From the NCBI GenBank assembly GCA_027186245.1, contig CP114493.1:5091501-5155500 (forward strand): 64,000 nt of DNA, written 5' to 3'. A program made the translations under genes and the position numbers. The notes under the pieces are model-generated. The model did not search any database and was not told the DNA's origin. It saw only the letters and a list, made by a program, of their open reading frames with translations. The first letter of the stretch is position 1, and every line of letters begins with the position of its first letter. The DNA comes from Coriaria nepalensis (lineage: Eukaryota > Streptophyta > Magnoliopsida > Cucurbitales > Coriariaceae). Below are positions 62,501 through 64,000 of this stretch, in pieces.

Positions 62501-64000
62501 AGAAACACCTTCAAAAGCCTTCTCAGAGATGATTTTTCCAAGATTCTCAAGTATGTTAGCATCAGAACCACTGGAATCTCCAACAACATTTTCTGCATCT
62601 GTCAAATCTGGGCCTAGAATACTGGTTAAAGTTAAGTGGGCATCTCCCCCTGATACTAATACAGCAGCATAACACAGCAGACCAATAACCCCATTCTTCT
62701 GATAAACAACACCAGCATCTATCCATTCCAACAGCCTTGTGGGAGTATCTTTTCTAGTAGAGCCTGGAGAAGAGGTATGTAAGGCCTTATGAAGTTCCAT
62801 AGCATGCTCAATCCAAGACCCAAGTGAAGAAGCAGTCGAGTCAGTTACAATGACTTCAAAGATCTCAGAAGCAGAATGAAATATCGCAAGATTTAGTGGT
62901 GAAGCTCCTGAAATATCAAAGACCATCATGATTAGTTGATAAGTGAACAAGATGCCTCAGAAAAAAGTTCTTAAAAAATAAGATACATTGAACTACCACT
63001 ATTCTTGGTGACTGGCTCTGATTCCTTTACGGAATGCAATGCTTCAATCAAGATTTTAATAGCCTAGAAACAGATTAGGATGAGATGGAATAAGAAACAA
63101 TGAGCACACACTGATATGGGACGTACAATAACACCCGGAGGAAGGTTCACAAGCAGTTTAGCAATTGAAGCCAACATAAAAATCTAGTAAATAAGATGTG
63201 AAATCATAAGTACCTCTGGAAAGTAAGTCAGAACGAGCAAAGCCTGGCGTCCACAGTCAGACCTGCGAAATATGATATAAGCAATGTGGATCAAACTATT
63301 GATCTTCCTACGGAGTCCAAAAACACAAATACAAAAAGTGGCCATCAATTTCCACCTAGAGAGACCGCATAGTTCCCACAAGACCCATAAAAATTCTTCT
63401 GATTGAGGATTTGATGCAAGTAAACGATCTATGGCATTGACCTGCATGAAGCACATGAAACTATTTTACTCTTGTTGCACACCTCTGGCTAAGATCAAGA
63501 AAAAAGAAAAAAAAAAACAAATATTTGCTATCCAAAAAAAAAAGATTCAGAATGGTTGACCAGGAAGTGATACCGACCATCCTCAAATGCATCCGGACGA
63601 TCATAGCAACTTCCATCGGATCACAAAAGAAGCCATTGGAAATTAAGACAGAAGCATATCTAAGGGTAACACATTCTTCCTGATTGGCATCTGCAGCACC
63701 CTTTAGTGTATGAATTATTGTTGTCGAAATTTCAGGGTGGTTTAGTAGGAATATAAGGCCTGAAAAATAAATTGTTACATGAGTAACAACAATTCCCAGG
63801 TAAGATGACTTAATTTCAAGAATCACAGTCAAAGTACCTGATCGGCAAAAAAGAAGAGCGAGGATTATGGCCTCAATAGAAGATGCAATATCCACAATCA
63901 AGCCAATGGCATGTCCCACTTCTGAATGTAATAGGGGTGATGACAATAGTGCAGATGACAGTGGTAGAAATCCCCTCTCCTGCTTACAAGGGAGGATTTT
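56522..64000 (-). CDS. VIR: VIRILIZER homologue, m6A methyltransferase complex subunit (3' 21 exons; 5' end outside window)
   Basis: C-terminal ~1645 residues of a VIR protein (Arabidopsis VIR is ~2100 aa). Minus-strand exons: 64000(edge)-63838, 63759-63578, 63441-63356, 63262-63214, 63063-62997, 62907-62432, 62345-62246, 61788-61655, 61428-61361, 61276-61060, 60917-60702, 60600-60445, 60363-60310, 60216-60023, 59931-59862, 59694-59369, 59283-59115, 59043-57649, 57528-56806, 56711-56640, 56542-56522. Every junction is GT-AG and phase-consistent (4938 nt). VIR is the scaffold of the nuclear writer complex (MTA, MTB, FIP37, HAKAI) that makes N6-methyladenosine in mRNA. Visible are the helical armadillo-like N-part (ERGFLPLSSALL, NQEECVTLRYASVLISNGFF), the disordered Ser/Arg/Pro-rich region with two PPS(M/I)HVD(D/E) motifs (exon 57649-59043), the Pro/Gln-rich tail, and the conserved end SLHEYFKSPEAIQ, SLLSDREKLCQLLEQHPKLM, ERLGQL. 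The stop is at 56522-56524. No lesions seen. Confidence 0.96.

Overview
The window is nuclear DNA of a flowering plant, most likely a eudicot. It is AT-rich, its genes are split by short GT-AG introns, and six plant gene families are recognisable. Between the genes lie decayed LTR retrotransposons and hAT transposons. I cannot name the species from sequence alone. All exon models were built by hand from splice sites with reading-phase checks; there is no transcript evidence.

Layout, left to right. An LRAT/NC-domain protein gene (minus, 810-2161) is followed by intergenic DNA and an aluminium-activated malate transporter (ALMT) gene (minus, 6511-8569). From about 11.89 to 19.73 kb lies an old Ty3/gypsy element with two diverged LTRs. 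It has gag and protease remnants on the plus strand, no visible reverse transcriptase, and an antisense open-frame region like the antisense ORF of Tat-lineage elements. A decayed hAT element follows (about 20.98-23.94 kb), then a promoter-like island with five CACGTG boxes (24.2-25.05 kb) that has no obvious gene. A complete BEL1-like homeodomain gene (BLH1 type, plus, CDS 31348-33984) has a long leader with a spliced upstream ORF.

From 37.5 to 49 kb the DNA is nested transposon debris. It holds the 5' end of a ZMYM1-like hAT element, broken by an antisense Ty1/copia copy that appears to lack its 5' end and to finish in an A-run. Next come a probable 2.6-kb solo LTR flanked by TAGAA and carrying two minisatellites, and a second copy of the BED-type hAT family.

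The right end is gene-rich. It has an intronless U-box E3 ligase of the PUB22/23/24 clade (plus, 50099-51343) with several W-boxes upstream, a Dof transcription factor pseudogene (minus, 52260-53146), and the last 21 exons of the VIRILIZER m6A-writer subunit gene (minus, 56522 to beyond 64000).

The cellular genes do not form a pathway; they are independent plant loci. No clearly new system was found. The observations most worth following up are the Dof pseudogene lesions, the antisense ORF inside an apparently RT-less Ty3 element, the copia copy with a poly(A)-like end, the BLH1 leader uORF, and the orphan G-box island.
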